From assembly GCA_013816725.1 (NCBI GenBank), contig JACDEA010000152.1, positions 1-5,981 of the forward strand: 5,981 nucleotides of DNA. The letters are read 5' to 3'. A model generated the notes under the pieces. It was not told where the DNA came from. It was given only the letters and a program-made list of their open reading frames with translations, and did no database searches. Positions 1-5,981 of the stretch are shown here, one piece after another. Position numbers and translations under genes: made by a program. Position 1 is the first letter of the stretch, and each line of letters starts with the position of its first letter. This DNA comes from Actinomycetota bacterium. GTDB taxonomy: Bacteria; Actinomycetota; Acidimicrobiia; Acidimicrobiales; JACDEA01.

Positions 1-1829
1 ACGCGGCTGTCGGCCAGTGACGACACCGCGAAGGCGAGGCGCGACGGCACGTTGGCCTTGATGACGCCGGTGATCACGTCCACCGACGGGCGCTGCGTGG
101 CGATCACCAGGTGGATCCCGACGGCGCGGGCCATCTGCGCGATGCGGCAGATCGACTCCTCCACGTCGCGTGCGGCCACCATCATCAGGTCGTTCAACTC
201 GTCGACGATGATGAGGATGAAGGGCAGGCGCTCGTACTCCCGGTCACCGTGGCCAGGCTCGGCGGTGAGGTCGCCGCGGTCGAACGCCGCGTTGTAGCCG
301 GTGATGTCGCGCACGCCGACTTCAGCGAGGACGTCGTAGCGCCGCTCCATCTCCTTGACCGCCCAGGCCAGCGCGTTGGCGGCCCGCTTCGGGTTGACGA
401 CGACCGGCGTCAGGAGGTGCGGGAGGTTGTTGTAGTTGCCCAGCTCGACCCGCTTGGGGTCGACGAGGATCAGCCGGAGCTGGTCGGGGGTGGAGCGCAT
501 CAGAACCGACGACACGATGGCGTTGATGCAGCTCGACTTGCCCGCGCCGGTGGCGCCGGCGATGAGCAGGTGGGGCATCTCGGCCAGGTTCATCATCACC
601 GAACGGCCGGCAATGTCCTGGCCGAGGCCCACCTCGAGGGGATGCACGGCCGCCTTGGCGTCGGGGCTGGCCAGGATGTCGCCCAGCGAGACGAGCTGGC
701 GCTGGCGGTTGGGGACCTCCACGCCGATCGCCGACCGCCCCGGGATCGGCGCCAGGATGCGCACGTCGGGCGACGCCATGGCGTAGGCGATGTCGCGGTT
801 GAGGCTGGTGACCTTGGCCACCTTCACACCCGGGCCCAACTCCAGCTCGTAGCGCGTGACGGTGGGGCCGACGGTCATACCGACGACGGTGGTTTCGACC
901 CCGTGGGCCGACAGAGCGTCCTCCAGCGTGCGACCGCCGGCCTCGAGCATGCGCCGGTCGACCTCCATGGCCTTGGCCTTCTTGAGGATGGCCAGCGGCG
1001 GCAGCCGCCAGCCGCCGGCGCGCTGTGCGGGGCCGAGGTCGATCTTCAACTGCTCGCCCGGCACCCCCGCTGCGCGACGGTCGACGTGCACATCGATGTC
1101 GATCTCGGGCTCCGGTTCGGGCTCGTCTTCGGGCAGGTCGACGGCGTCCTCGGGCTCAGCCTCGGCCGGCTCCTCGCGCGCGGCTGGGTGGCGCACGCGC
1201 GTCTCGTCGATCTCGCCGCGGTGGCCGACGGTACCCAGCGCGCGGGCGCCGCGAGCCAGCTGACGGAGGGCGAACCGCAGCGCGCTGGTGAAGCGACCGG
1301 TGACGCCGCGCACCGGCGTGCGGGTGAGGACGAGCGCGGCGAGGAACAGCACGGTGAGCAGGACCGCCGCCGCCCCCCACCCGGCGAGCAACGACCGCAA
1401 CGGGCGGCCGGCAGCCGCGCCCAGGTACCCACCGGTGCCGTCCATGACCTCGGCTAGCCCACTGGTGGCGACGAGGAGGAACCCGAAGCCGATCGCGGCC
1501 CGCGCCGGCTCGTGGCGCGGACGACCTTGCAGCAACGCGGCGCCCACGCCGACCAGCGCCACCGGCACGAGGAGCCGGCCCCACCCGAAGACGTCCTCGG
1601 CGCCATCGCGCAGGTACTGACCGGCGGGCCCGACGACGTTGGCGTAGATCGCCAGCGCCGACAGCACGCCCGTCAGGACGATAACGACGCCCCAGATGTC
1701 GTCGGCCTGGCGCCCGAGGTGCGTGGCCAACGACTTGCGGGCGCGGGTGAACAGCGACGGCTTGCGCTTCTTGGCCGCCGGCCGCCTGCGTTGCGGTCGT
1801 CGTGCGGGGGCGCGCCGGGTCGAAGTCAC
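1..1829 (-). CDS. ftsK: DNA translocase FtsK (5' part; C-terminus beyond the window)
   Basis: Septum-anchored, ATP-driven DNA pump that moves chromosome termini during division. About 609 residues are visible from the GTG at 1829. A basic, disordered start rich in Arg, Pro and Lys precedes four probable membrane segments (about 46-67, 85-101, 111-129, 151-169). An acidic Glu/Pro/Asp linker (about 217-250) follows, then the alpha/beta motor. The Walker A motif GATGAGKS lies at 425-432, Walker B ends in IIVDELNDLMM (Asp543-Glu544), and ATQRPSVDVITG lies near 577-588. The frame is still open at base 1 (...SSLADSR), so the end of the motor and the DNA-reading gamma domain should lie outside. The frame opens after a stop at 1881-1883. 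GTG 1856 is an alternative start, but it adds only a short hydrophobic stretch ahead of the typical basic N-terminus. Neither start has a convincing ribosome binding site. Family assignment is very secure; the start is not. Confidence 0.96.
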   Translation of the reverse strand, partial: MTSTRRAPARRPQRRRPAAKKRKPSLFTRARKSLATHLGRQADDIWGVVIVLTGVLSALAIYANVVGPAGQYLRDGAEDVFGWGRLLVPVALVGVGAALLQGRPRHEPARAAIGFGFLLVATSGLAEVMDGTGGYLGAAAGRPLRSLLAGWGAAAVLLTVLFLAALVLTRTPVRGVTGRFTSALRFALRQLARGARALGTVGHRGEIDETRVRHPAAREEPAEAEPEDAVDLPEDEPEPEPEIDIDVHVDRRAAGVPGEQLKIDLGPAQRAGGWRLPPLAILKKAKAMEVDRRMLEAGGRTLEDALSAHGVETTVVGMTVGPTVTRYELELGPGVKVAKVTSLNRDIAYAMASPDVRILAPIPGRSAIGVEVPNRQRQLVSLGDILASPDAKAAVHPLEVGLGQDIAGRSVMMNLAEMPHLLIAGATGAGKSSCINAIVSSVLMRSTPDQLRLILVDPKRVELGNYNNLPHLLTPVVVNPKRAANALAWAVKEMERRYDVLAEVGVRDITGYNAAFDRGDLTAEPGHGDREYERLPFILIIVDELNDLMMVAARDVEESICRIAQMARAVGIHLVIATQRPSVDVITGVIKANVPSRLAFAVSSLADSR

Positions 1830-1839
1830 AATGACAACA

Positions 1840-1845
1840 ACGGTA
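1840..1845 (-). promoter_or_regulatory. Possible ftsK -10 element (TACCGT)
   Basis: TACCGT fits the TANNNT pattern of actinobacterial housekeeping promoters. It sits 10 nt before the preferred ftsK GTG at 1829, within a TGTTACCGT context that resembles an extended -10. A start site 6-8 nt downstream would give an mRNA with almost no leader, which would agree with the lack of a Shine-Dalgarno sequence. No clear -35 box is visible, and a match this short can arise by chance. Confidence 0.3.
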
Positions 1846-1884
1846 ACACCAGCCACTCTGGTTTCCGACGACGCAGGCCTTCAA

Positions 1885-1938
1885 GCCTTCTGCGCGGATT
1901 TTCGCACGCCAGACGTGCCGAAGTCCGCGCAGAAAGGC
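1885..1938 (-). terminator. Long imperfect hairpin between the SDR gene and ftsK; possible terminator or palindromic repeat
   Basis: The arms GCCTTTCTGCGCGGA and TCCGCGCAGAAGGC pair over 14 bp with one bulged base. The pairing resumes inward through two U-A pairs and a 5-bp GCACG/CGTGC stem closed by a 5-nt loop, giving a 54-nt structure. It begins 15 nt after the SDR stop codon, where a terminator for the upstream operon would be expected. Neither side is followed by a run of T, so it is not a classical intrinsic terminator. Hairpins without a U-tract are often proposed as terminators in high-GC actinobacteria. An mRNA-stabilising 3' structure or a copy of a dispersed palindromic repeat would fit equally well. 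Confidence 0.5.
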
Positions 1939-1953
1939 GAAGGGGCGGTCGCG

Positions 1954-2760
1954 TCAGACCATCGTTTGGCCGCCGCTGACGTTGAGTGCCTCGCCGGTGA
2001 TGTACGCGGCGTCGTCGGAGAGCAGGAAGGCGATGGCGTTGGCCACGTCGTCGGCGGTCTGTAGCCGGCCGAGCGGGATCTCCCGGTCGATCCACTCCTT
2101 GCCGACCATCGCCGAGAGATCGCCCTCACCCGGGTTGAGGAGGCGCGTGTCCACCGTGCCGGGACACACGGCGTTGACGGTGACATTGCTGGGCCCAAGC
2201 TCGGCCGCCATCACCTGGGTCAGCAGAATCACGCCCGCCTTGGCCGCGCAGTAGGCGCCGAGCATCGGGAACCCCCGCTTGCCCGCTTGCGACGACACGT
2301 TGACGATGCGGCCGCCGATCCCCGCTTCGATCATGCGGCCGGCGCAGGCCCGCGACACCATCCACGTGCCCTTGAGGTTGACGTCGATGACCTGGTCGAA
2401 CTCGCGCTCGCTGATCTGCAGCAACGGACCGGCGCCCATCCCGAACCCGGCGCCGCCGGCCACGTTGGCCACGCGGTCGATGACACCCAACGCCTCGGAC
2501 GCCTCGGCCACCGCGGCATGGACCTGGTCCCAGTCCGACACGTCGGCCCGCACCGCCATCGCCCGCCGGCCGAGCGCTTCGATCTCGGCCACGACCTCTT
2601 CCAGCTCGTCGGCGGTGGCCAGCCCGTACTCCGGAAACTCCTCGTAGGGACGGGCGATGTCGAGGCACGCGACATCGGCCCCATCGCGGGCCAAGCGCAG
2701 CGCCGTAGCCCGTCCGATCCCCCGCCGCCGCGCCGCTCCCGTCACCAGCGCAACGGCCAC
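1954..2760 (-). CDS. Short-chain dehydrogenase/reductase (SDR), NAD-type, substrate unknown
   Basis: Rossmann-fold oxidoreductase of 268 residues, the usual length for classical SDRs. Visible motifs are the dinucleotide-binding TGAARRRGIG (7-16, two residues longer than the standard TGxxxGIG); Asp34 at the end of the second strand, which favours NAD(H) over NADP(H); ADV at 72-74; NVAG at 99-102; and the catalytic set Asn128, Ser157, Tyr170, Lys174. A PG motif (200-201) and the C-terminal TGEALNVSGG complete the fold. Between Asp34 and the next strand (about residues 35-66) lies an extended segment with ATADELEEVV and GRRA. It resembles the insertion in mycofactocin-associated SDRs, but I cannot confirm membership. 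The GTG start shares one base with the rnj stop (TAGTG), and GGAGG lies 4 nt before it inside rnj, so translation is probably coupled. M. tuberculosis has a dehydrogenase gene (Rv2750) between rnj and ftsK. The substrate cannot be read from sequence. Confidence 0.9.
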   Translation of the reverse strand: MAVALVTGAARRRGIGRATALRLARDGADVACLDIARPYEEFPEYGLATADELEEVVAEIEALGRRAMAVRADVSDWDQVHAAVAEASEALGVIDRVANVAGGAGFGMGAGPLLQISEREFDQVIDVNLKGTWMVSRACAGRMIEAGIGGRIVNVSSQAGKRGFPMLGAYCAAKAGVILLTQVMAAELGPSNVTVNAVCPGTVDTRLLNPGEGDLSAMVGKEWIDREIPLGRLQTADDVANAIAFLLSDDAAYITGEALNVSGGQTMV

Positions 2761-4421
2761 TACACCTCCATCACGACGGGGACGATCATCGGCCGGCGCC
2801 GGGTGCGTTCGTTGACGAAACGGCCCAGTGCCTGGCGGACGTGGCGCCTGACGTTCTCGGTGTCGACGCTCCCAGCATGGGTGATCTGCCGCAGACCGGC
2901 GGTGACGGCCTGGCGGGCTTCCTCCAACAGGGCCTCGGCCTCGGGCGCGTGGACCCAGCCCCGCGTGATGATCTCGGGGCCGGTGAGCACCTCGCCCGAC
3001 TTGCCGTCGACGGTCACGACCACCACGATCACGCCCTCCTCGGCCAGGGCCTTGCGGTCGCGGAGCACGCCCAACCCGACGTCGCCCACGATGCCGTCGA
3101 CGTACAAATACCCGGCCGGGACCGTGTCGACGAAGGACACGCCCCGCTCGCTGATCTCGACGACGTCGCCGTCTTCGGCCAGGAGCACGTTCTCGGCGGC
3201 CACGCCCATCTCCATGGCCAGCCGCGTGTGGTGGGTGAGATGACGGAACTCGCCGTGGACGGGGATGAAGTAGTCGGGTTGGGCGATCGAGAGCAGCGTC
3301 TTCAACTCACCTTGCATGGCGTGGCCGCTCACGTGCACGTTGGCGATGCCGGAGTGCACGACCTCAGCGCCGAGGCGATGCAGGCCGTCGATCACTTTGC
3401 CGACGTTGGCCTCGTTGCCAGGAATGGCGTGCGAGCTGAGGACGACGAGGTCGTCGGGGCCAACTTTCAGCCACTTGTTCTCGCCGGCGGCCATGAGCGC
3501 GAGGGCCGAGAGCGGCTCGCCCTGTGAGCCGGTGGAGATGACGCACACGCGACGCGGATCGATGTCGGCCACTTGCTCGATGTCGACGATGCGGTCGTCG
3601 GCGATGTTGAGCAGGCCCATGCCTCGAGCCAGCGCGACGTTCTTGGCCATCGAACGGCCGAGTGTCGCCACGGTGCGGCCCTCGGCAATAGCCGCTTCGG
3701 CGACCTGCTGCACGCGATGGATGTGACTGGCGAAGCACGTGACGATGATCCGCTTGTCGGCGTGGTCGCGGAACAGATCGGAGAGCACCTCGCCCACCGA
3801 CGACTCGCTGGCCGTGTACCCGGGCTCCTCGGCGTTGGTCGAGTCCGACAGGAGGAGCTGGATGCCGGGATCCTTCGCCAGAGCGCCGATGCGGGCGAGG
3901 TCGGTCGTCCGCCCGTCGACCGGAGTGAGGTCGAGCTTCCAATCGCCCGAGTGCAGGATGACGCCGTGGGCGGTGTGGAACGCGGTGGCGAAACCGTGTG
4001 GGACCGAGTGGGTCACCGGGATGAACTCGACGTCGAACGGACCGATCCTGCGGCGTTCGCCGTCGCGCACTTCGATCAACTTGGTCCGCTGCAGCAGGCC
4101 GCTCTCCTCGATGCGGTTGCGGGCCAGCCCGAGGGTCAGCGCAGATCCGTAGATCGGGAACGACAGCTCGCGCAGGAGGAACGACAGCCCGCCGGCGTGG
4201 TCCTCGTGGCCGTGGGTGATGATGCATCCCTCGACGCGGTCGGCGTTCTCCCGCAAGTACGTGAAGTCGGGCAGCACGAGGTCGACGCCCGGCATCTCGA
4301 GGTCGGGGAACATGAGCCCGCAATCGAGCAGCAGGAGCCGGCCCTCGGTCTCGAAGACAGCGCAGTTGCGGCCGATCTCGCCGAGACCGCCGAGGAAAGC
4401 GATTCGGGTGTTAGCCACCAA
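2760..4421 (-). CDS. rnj: Ribonuclease J (metallo-beta-lactamase/beta-CASP RNase)
   Basis: Zinc-dependent cytoplasmic RNase with 5'-3' exonuclease and endonuclease activity, used in mRNA decay and rRNA maturation. The 553 residues match the usual length of about 550-560. The N-terminal metallo-beta-lactamase part starts with FLGGLGEIGRN (9-19) and carries the metal site HGHEDH (70-75), THSVPH (137-142) and HSGDW (157-161). SDSTNAE lies at 192-198. The inserted beta-CASP region follows, with TCFASHIHRVQQ (228-239) and STGSQGEP (296-303). SGHA (365-368) and PVHGE (387-391) return to the lactamase domain, and a C-terminal domain begins near 450. The annotated start is TTG 4421, about 10 nt after a GAGGTG; GTG 4418 one codon later (giving MANTRI...) is equally plausible. 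Either start overlaps the dapA stop (11 or 8 nt), and the gene's own stop overlaps the SDR start, so it sits mid-operon. The dapA-rnj pairing is common in actinobacteria. Confidence 0.97.
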   Translation of the reverse strand: MVANTRIAFLGGLGEIGRNCAVFETEGRLLLLDCGLMFPDLEMPGVDLVLPDFTYLRENADRVEGCIITHGHEDHAGGLSFLLRELSFPIYGSALTLGLARNRIEESGLLQRTKLIEVRDGERRRIGPFDVEFIPVTHSVPHGFATAFHTAHGVILHSGDWKLDLTPVDGRTTDLARIGALAKDPGIQLLLSDSTNAEEPGYTASESSVGEVLSDLFRDHADKRIIVTCFASHIHRVQQVAEAAIAEGRTVATLGRSMAKNVALARGMGLLNIADDRIVDIEQVADIDPRRVCVISTGSQGEPLSALALMAAGENKWLKVGPDDLVVLSSHAIPGNEANVGKVIDGLHRLGAEVVHSGIANVHVSGHAMQGELKTLLSIAQPDYFIPVHGEFRHLTHHTRLAMEMGVAAENVLLAEDGDVVEISERGVSFVDTVPAGYLYVDGIVGDVGLGVLRDRKALAEEGVIVVVVTVDGKSGEVLTGPEIITRGWVHAPEAEALLEEARQAVTAGLRQITHAGSVDTENVRRHVRQALGRFVNERTRRRPMIVPVVMEV

Positions 4422-5301
4422 GGTTCGCGAGCACCTCGCGGGCGCGGGCTTCGAGGCCGGGCGGCTCGGGGCCCATCGGCAAGCGGCACGGGCCGGCCGG
4501 CTGACCCAGCACCCGCATCATGGTCTTGGTCGGGATCGGGTTGGGCGCGTCGTTAGTGCTCTCGAACGCCCATGACTCGAGCAGTCGAGCGTTGATCTCG
4601 CGGGCGTCGTCGACGTCGCCCTTGGCGAATGCCGTGAACATCTCGCCCTGCCGCAAACCAGTCCAGTGCGACGCCACGCTGACGACGCCGCACGCGCCGA
4701 TGGCAAGCAGCGGCAACGTCATCCTGTCGTCGCCGCTGTACAGCTCGATTCCGGGCGCGTCGCGCACGAGCTCGGCCGACGCCGCCGGGTCGCCGGCCGC
4801 GTCCTTGACCGCGACGATGTTGGCCACGTCACGATCGAGCGCGACCAGCGTTTCGTGGTCGATCTTGCGGCCCGTGCGAATCGGGATGTCATAGAGCATC
4901 ACCGGCAGATCAGTGGCGGCGGCCACTGCCGTGAAATGCGCGGCGAGGCCAGTCTGCGACGGTCGGTTGTAGTACGGGGTTTGGGCCAGGACGGCATCGA
5001 CGCCGCAACCGGTCGCGATCTTGGTGAGTTCGACAGAGTGGGCGGTGTCGTTGCTCGTTGAGCCGGCGATGATCGGCACCGTCACTGCTTCTTTGACCGC
5101 CCGCCAGAGATCGCGCTTCTCGTCGTCGGTGAGCGTAGGCGCCTCACCGGTGGTGCCGGCGACGACGAGCCCGTCGCTACCGTTGTCGGTGAGCCAGCGG
5201 GCCAGCGCGGCCGCACCGTCGACGTCGAGGGCGCCCTCAGCGGTGAACGGCGTGATCATCGCGGTGAGCACCGCGCCGAACCGACCGGGAATGGCGGTCA
5301 T
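4411..5301 (-). CDS. dapA: 4-hydroxy-tetrahydrodipicolinate synthase
   Basis: Cytoplasmic TIM-barrel aldolase that condenses pyruvate with L-aspartate-4-semialdehyde, the entry step to diaminopimelate and lysine. It has 296 residues, a normal family length. The Schiff-base lysine is Lys166 in VAVKDAAG. Thr50-Thr51 in AGTTGEAPTL and Tyr111 in PYYNRP match the proton-relay residues. Tyr137 and Arg142 in LYDIPIRTG match the catalytic Tyr and the carboxylate-binding Arg. SGDD at 189-192 is also typical. The N-acetylneuraminate lyase/KDG aldolase superfamily has related members, but these residues together with the rnj neighbour favour DapA. ATG 5301 overlaps the upstream stop in ATGA (4 nt), and an AGAAGGG ribosome binding site lies 6 nt before it. 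The 3' end overlaps the rnj start. No attenuator or riboswitch is visible directly upstream, so expression probably follows the operon promoter. Confidence 0.96.
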   Translation of the reverse strand: MTAIPGRFGAVLTAMITPFTAEGALDVDGAAALARWLTDNGSDGLVVAGTTGEAPTLTDDEKRDLWRAVKEAVTVPIIAGSTSNDTAHSVELTKIATGCGVDAVLAQTPYYNRPSQTGLAAHFTAVAAATDLPVMLYDIPIRTGRKIDHETLVALDRDVANIVAVKDAAGDPAASAELVRDAPGIELYSGDDRMTLPLLAIGACGVVSVASHWTGLRQGEMFTAFAKGDVDDAREINARLLESWAFESTNDAPNPIPTKTMMRVLGQPAGPCRLPMGPEPPGLEARAREVLANLGG

Positions 5302-5933
5302 GACGACCCTTCTTTACTGCGTTCGATGCCCAAGGTCACGAGGAGGTCCTCGTGCAACTCGAACCAAACCGTGTGGTACGAGTCGATGAGCGGCTTGGTG
5401 AACCAGTCGGTGTCGCCGGCCTCGACCTTGGTGCGGGCGGCGCGCAGACGCGGCCCGTATGCCGCGTACCGATCGAGGGCGAGGGCGAGGTCGGCGCAGG
5501 CCGGCTGCACCGCGTCGTCGATGGCGGCCAGCGCAGCGATGGCCTGCGCGTCGTGGGCCGCGTCGGTGTGGTCGTTGGGGACCGGCGTGCCGTCGACGGT
5601 GCGCAGTTGCCACTGCGTGCAGCACCCGAGCATCGTCTCGTTGATGGCCAGGAAGCGGCGATAGCCGTCGTCGACGGCGTCGCGGCATCCCGCGTCGGCG
5701 ACTTCCTCGGAGATGAGCTTGGCGTGCGTGGCCCGGCCATCGGGTGTGAGCGACCAACCGCTCAGCCGTCCCTCGCGTCGGTTGGCCAGGCCCTCGGCCG
5801 CGAGCTCACCGACGAGCTCAGTGGCGTCGCCCTCACTCACCCCGGCCAGGAACGCAACGATGTCGTCGTCGGCAAAGCCGCGAAGGCGTAAAGCATGGAG
5901 CACCCGCAAACGAGGTTGGGTCTGGTGCGCCAT
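5298..5933 (-). CDS. Uncharacterised winged-helix-type protein, possible transcriptional regulator
   Basis: I do not recognise a named family for this 211-residue protein. Residues about 8-70 look like a winged helix-turn-helix: helices RLRVLHALRLRGF and DDIVAFLAGV, then a recognition-type helix GDATELVGELAAEGLANRR, and a wing with GWSLTPDGRATHA. The LTPxG turn is common in MarR/PadR-like wings. The remainder (about 75-205) is mostly helical with conserved-looking aromatics (W108, W177, W190, F191) and four cysteines (C83, C104, C105, C146). It ends in SYHTVWFELHEDLLVTLG, and no known effector domain is apparent. There are no membrane segments or signal peptide. It is the first gene of the operon: ATG 5933 has no Shine-Dalgarno sequence but lies 8 nt after a TANNNT box, suggesting a leaderless mRNA. 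Its stop overlaps dapA in ATGA. A role in regulating this operon is inference from position and the DNA-binding-like domain only. Confidence 0.8.
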   Translation of the reverse strand: MAHQTQPRLRVLHALRLRGFADDDIVAFLAGVSEGDATELVGELAAEGLANRREGRLSGWSLTPDGRATHAKLISEEVADAGCRDAVDDGYRRFLAINETMLGCCTQWQLRTVDGTPVPNDHTDAAHDAQAIAALAAIDDAVQPACADLALALDRYAAYGPRLRAARTKVEAGDTDWFTKPLIDSYHTVWFELHEDLLVTLGIERSKEGSS

Positions 5934-5941
5934 CGGGCCGC

Positions 5942-5947
5942 ATGCTA
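5942..5947 (-). promoter_or_regulatory. Probable -10 element (TAGCAT) of the operon, leaderless start
   Basis: TAGCAT matches TANNNT and lies 8 nt before the ATG at 5933, the spacing expected when transcription begins at the A of the start codon. The sequence between them (GCGGCCCG) contains no Shine-Dalgarno motif, which supports a leaderless mRNA of the kind common in actinobacteria. The -35 position (about 5965-5970, CTGGGC) is a poor match to consensus, so the promoter may be weak or dependent on another factor. Confidence 0.5.
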
Positions 5948-5960
5948 CAAGTCGGTTACG

Positions 5961-5976
5961 ACCAGCCCAGGTTGGT
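5961..5976. promoter_or_regulatory. Imperfect 16-bp palindrome, candidate operator
   Basis: Read on the minus strand, ACCAACCTGGGCTGGT is a dyad of the form ACCAnCCnnGGnTGGT with 6 of 8 positions paired. It covers the expected -35 region of the operon promoter, so a dimeric regulator bound here would block RNA polymerase. The winged-helix protein encoded immediately downstream is the obvious candidate binder, but that link is inferred. A second, shorter dyad (GTCGTAACCGAC) lies next to it at about 5951-5962. Short GC-rich dyads are frequent by chance. Confidence 0.3.
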
Positions 5977-5981
5977 TTGCT

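Noticed and set aside
111..1457. 448-residue open frame on the + strand opposite ftsK
   Set aside because: It lies entirely antisense to a secure FtsK gene. Its composition (rich in His, Arg, Asp, Gly, Val) is what GC-rich codons give when read in the complementary frame. It has no recognisable domain.
1156..1884. 242-residue minus-strand open frame overlapping the start of ftsK
   Set aside because: It is in the same orientation as ftsK but shifted by one base. The shifted frame gives an Arg/Pro/Ala-rich sequence with no motif, whereas the ftsK frame encodes membrane helices and the motor domain.
1885..1938. LexA-type or other SOS operator upstream of ftsK
   Set aside because: The palindrome is far longer than an operator and does not contain the actinobacterial LexA pattern (CGAAC...GTTCG-like).
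2287..3243. 318-residue + strand open frame across the SDR/rnj junction
   Set aside because: It is antisense to two genes with intact catalytic motifs. It is low-complexity and shows no family resemblance.
2841..3527. 228-residue + strand open frame opposite rnj
   Set aside because: It is antisense to the RNase J C-terminal half. Asp/Val/Gly/His-rich composition marks it as a complementary-frame shadow.
3573..4556. 327-residue + strand open frame opposite rnj and the dapA 3' end
   Set aside because: It spans two real minus-strand genes in the opposite direction and has no motif; length alone is expected in DNA of this GC content.
1..5981. Mobile element, CRISPR array, tRNA or rRNA
   Set aside because: No transposase or integrase motifs, regularly spaced direct repeats, or RNA-gene signatures were seen. 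Coding occupies nearly the whole window.

Overview
The window carries five protein-coding genes. All are on the minus strand, so they are transcribed from high to low coordinates, and they are packed almost without gaps. High GC content, GTG/TTG start codons, a probable leaderless promoter, and the protein sequences (an FtsK of actinobacterial style, with dapA next to an RNase J gene) point to an actinobacterium. A deep-branching, Acidimicrobiia-like lineage is my guess, not something the sequence proves.

Layout in transcription order. Positions 5934-5981 hold a short promoter region with a TANNNT -10 element 8 nt before an ATG and a small palindrome. A 211-residue winged-helix-type protein of unknown function (5933-5298) follows. 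Next come dapA, 4-hydroxy-tetrahydrodipicolinate synthase (5301-4411); rnj, ribonuclease J (4421-2760); and a short-chain dehydrogenase/reductase (2760-1954). These four genes overlap by 4, 8-11 and 1 nt, so they very likely form one translationally coupled operon. A 124-bp gap holding a long imperfect hairpin (1885-1938) comes after the SDR. The last gene is the 5' part of ftsK, the DNA translocase (about 1829-1), which runs off the left edge within the motor domain.

How the genes relate: dapA makes the first committed intermediate of diaminopimelate/lysine synthesis, which feeds peptidoglycan. rnj processes and degrades RNA. ftsK moves chromosomes at the division septum. This is a housekeeping neighbourhood; the dapA-rnj-(SDR)-ftsK order recalls the mycobacterial dapA-rnj-Rv2750-ftsK region. 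The less ordinary parts are the uncharacterised winged-helix gene that leads the operon, the possible operator in its promoter, the SDR with an enlarged cofactor-binding region, and the hairpin before ftsK. I found no mobile element, CRISPR array, tRNA or rRNA, and no evidence of a novel multi-gene system.
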